Below the pieces are notes generated by a model. That model saw nothing but the letters and a program-made list of their open reading frames with translations. It had not been told where the DNA came from and did no database searches. Source: an uncultured Eubacteriales bacterium (lineage in GTDB: Bacteria > Bacillota > Clostridia > Oscillospirales > Acutalibacteraceae). Taken from it: 5,994 nt of DNA. Within the stretch, counting starts at the first letter, position 1. Every line of letters begins with the position of its first letter. Below, piece after piece: positions 5,808-5,994 of this stretch. The stretch covers positions 1-5,994 of the forward strand of contig ONVG01000094.1 of assembly GCA_900321195.1 (NCBI GenBank). The letters run 5' to 3'. Position numbers and translations under genes: made by a program.

Positions 5808-5994
5808 ATGGCTGTTAACGAAAAAGAAGTCGAAGTTCAGAAAGCACCGGTTGATCTTGTACAGGATCTTGACAGCTTTAATGCGAAGCTCGCCGAGGTA
5901 AGAGAAGCTCAGAAAAAGTTTGCAACCTATACTCAGGAGCAGGTTGACAAGATTTTCAAAGCAGCAGCTATTGCAGCAGATAATTTTCGTATTC
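5808..5994 (+). CDS. adhE: Bifunctional acetaldehyde/alcohol dehydrogenase AdhE, N-terminal part
   Basis: An open reading frame runs off the window edge after 62 complete codons. AdhE reduces acetyl-CoA to acetaldehyde (N-terminal aldehyde dehydrogenase domain) and then to ethanol (C-terminal iron-dependent alcohol dehydrogenase domain), reoxidising two NADH. It assembles into long cytoplasmic filaments called spirosomes. Recognition rests on the conserved N-terminal helix region, REAQKKFATYTQEQVDKIF at residues 32-50 followed by KAAAIAAD, closely matching E. coli and clostridial AdhE (TQEQVDKIF in both). The start is ATG preceded by GGAGG (5794-5798, 9-nt spacing), with a further GAGG at 5801-5804. 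About 15 extra residues precede the TQEQ motif compared with E. coli as I recall it. Only this fragment is visible, so the alcohol dehydrogenase half and the catalytic residues cannot be checked; a stand-alone aldehyde dehydrogenase is possible but less likely. Confidence 0.87.
   Translation, partial: MAVNEKEVEVQKAPVDLVQDLDSFNAKLAEVREAQKKFATYTQEQVDKIFKAAAIAADNFRI

Overview
The window reads as chromosomal DNA from a low-to-moderate-GC anaerobic Firmicute, most likely a gut clostridium of the Oscillospiraceae (Ruminococcus / [Eubacterium] siraeum type). The reasons are the strong GGAGG ribosome binding sites, textbook housekeeping promoters, heavy use of ATA and GGA codons, a split cobalamin-dependent methionine synthase, a SpoIIM-like membrane protein and a fermentative AdhE. 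The genus is an inference and cannot be settled from this window.

Layout. A minus-strand gene (22-819) encodes a small metal-dependent amidohydrolase of the PF04909 / COG2159 type. It starts at a TTG codon behind a strong Shine-Dalgarno site and has its own consensus promoter (859-887). A 203-nt divergent intergenic region follows. It holds that promoter, a GC-rich two-hairpin element (about 890-954), and a plus-strand promoter with an extended -10 (963-991). The plus-strand promoter drives two tightly packed genes: a stand-alone methionine synthase reactivation-domain protein (1023-1622) and MetH lacking that domain (1628-3994). Together they rebuild the four-domain enzyme that E. coli makes as one chain. 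The gene products should methylate homocysteine from 5-methyl-tetrahydrofolate and re-methylate the oxidised cobalamin with S-adenosylmethionine.

After a 70-nt gap come two membrane protein genes only 12 nt apart: a SpoIIM-like protein (4065-4709) and a six-segment membrane protein resembling the YesL/DUF624 family with a charged cytoplasmic tail (4722-5642). They look co-transcribed. Their link to methionine synthesis, if any, is only positional.

The last block (5643-5994) is the control region and first 62 codons of adhE, the bifunctional acetaldehyde/alcohol dehydrogenase of ethanol fermentation, cut off by the window edge. Its promoter region is dense: an exact TTGACA-17-TATAAT, a second overlapping -35/-10 pair, a 16-bp AT palindrome, a weak Rex-like inverted repeat over the -35 region, and a bulged 14-bp stem-loop in the leader.

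No tRNA, rRNA, CRISPR array, insertion sequence, phage gene or recognisable riboswitch was seen, and no stretch over 300 nt lacks a gene. The window is mostly ordinary core metabolism. The least explained parts are the GC-rich hairpin element, the adhE control region and the membrane-protein pair.
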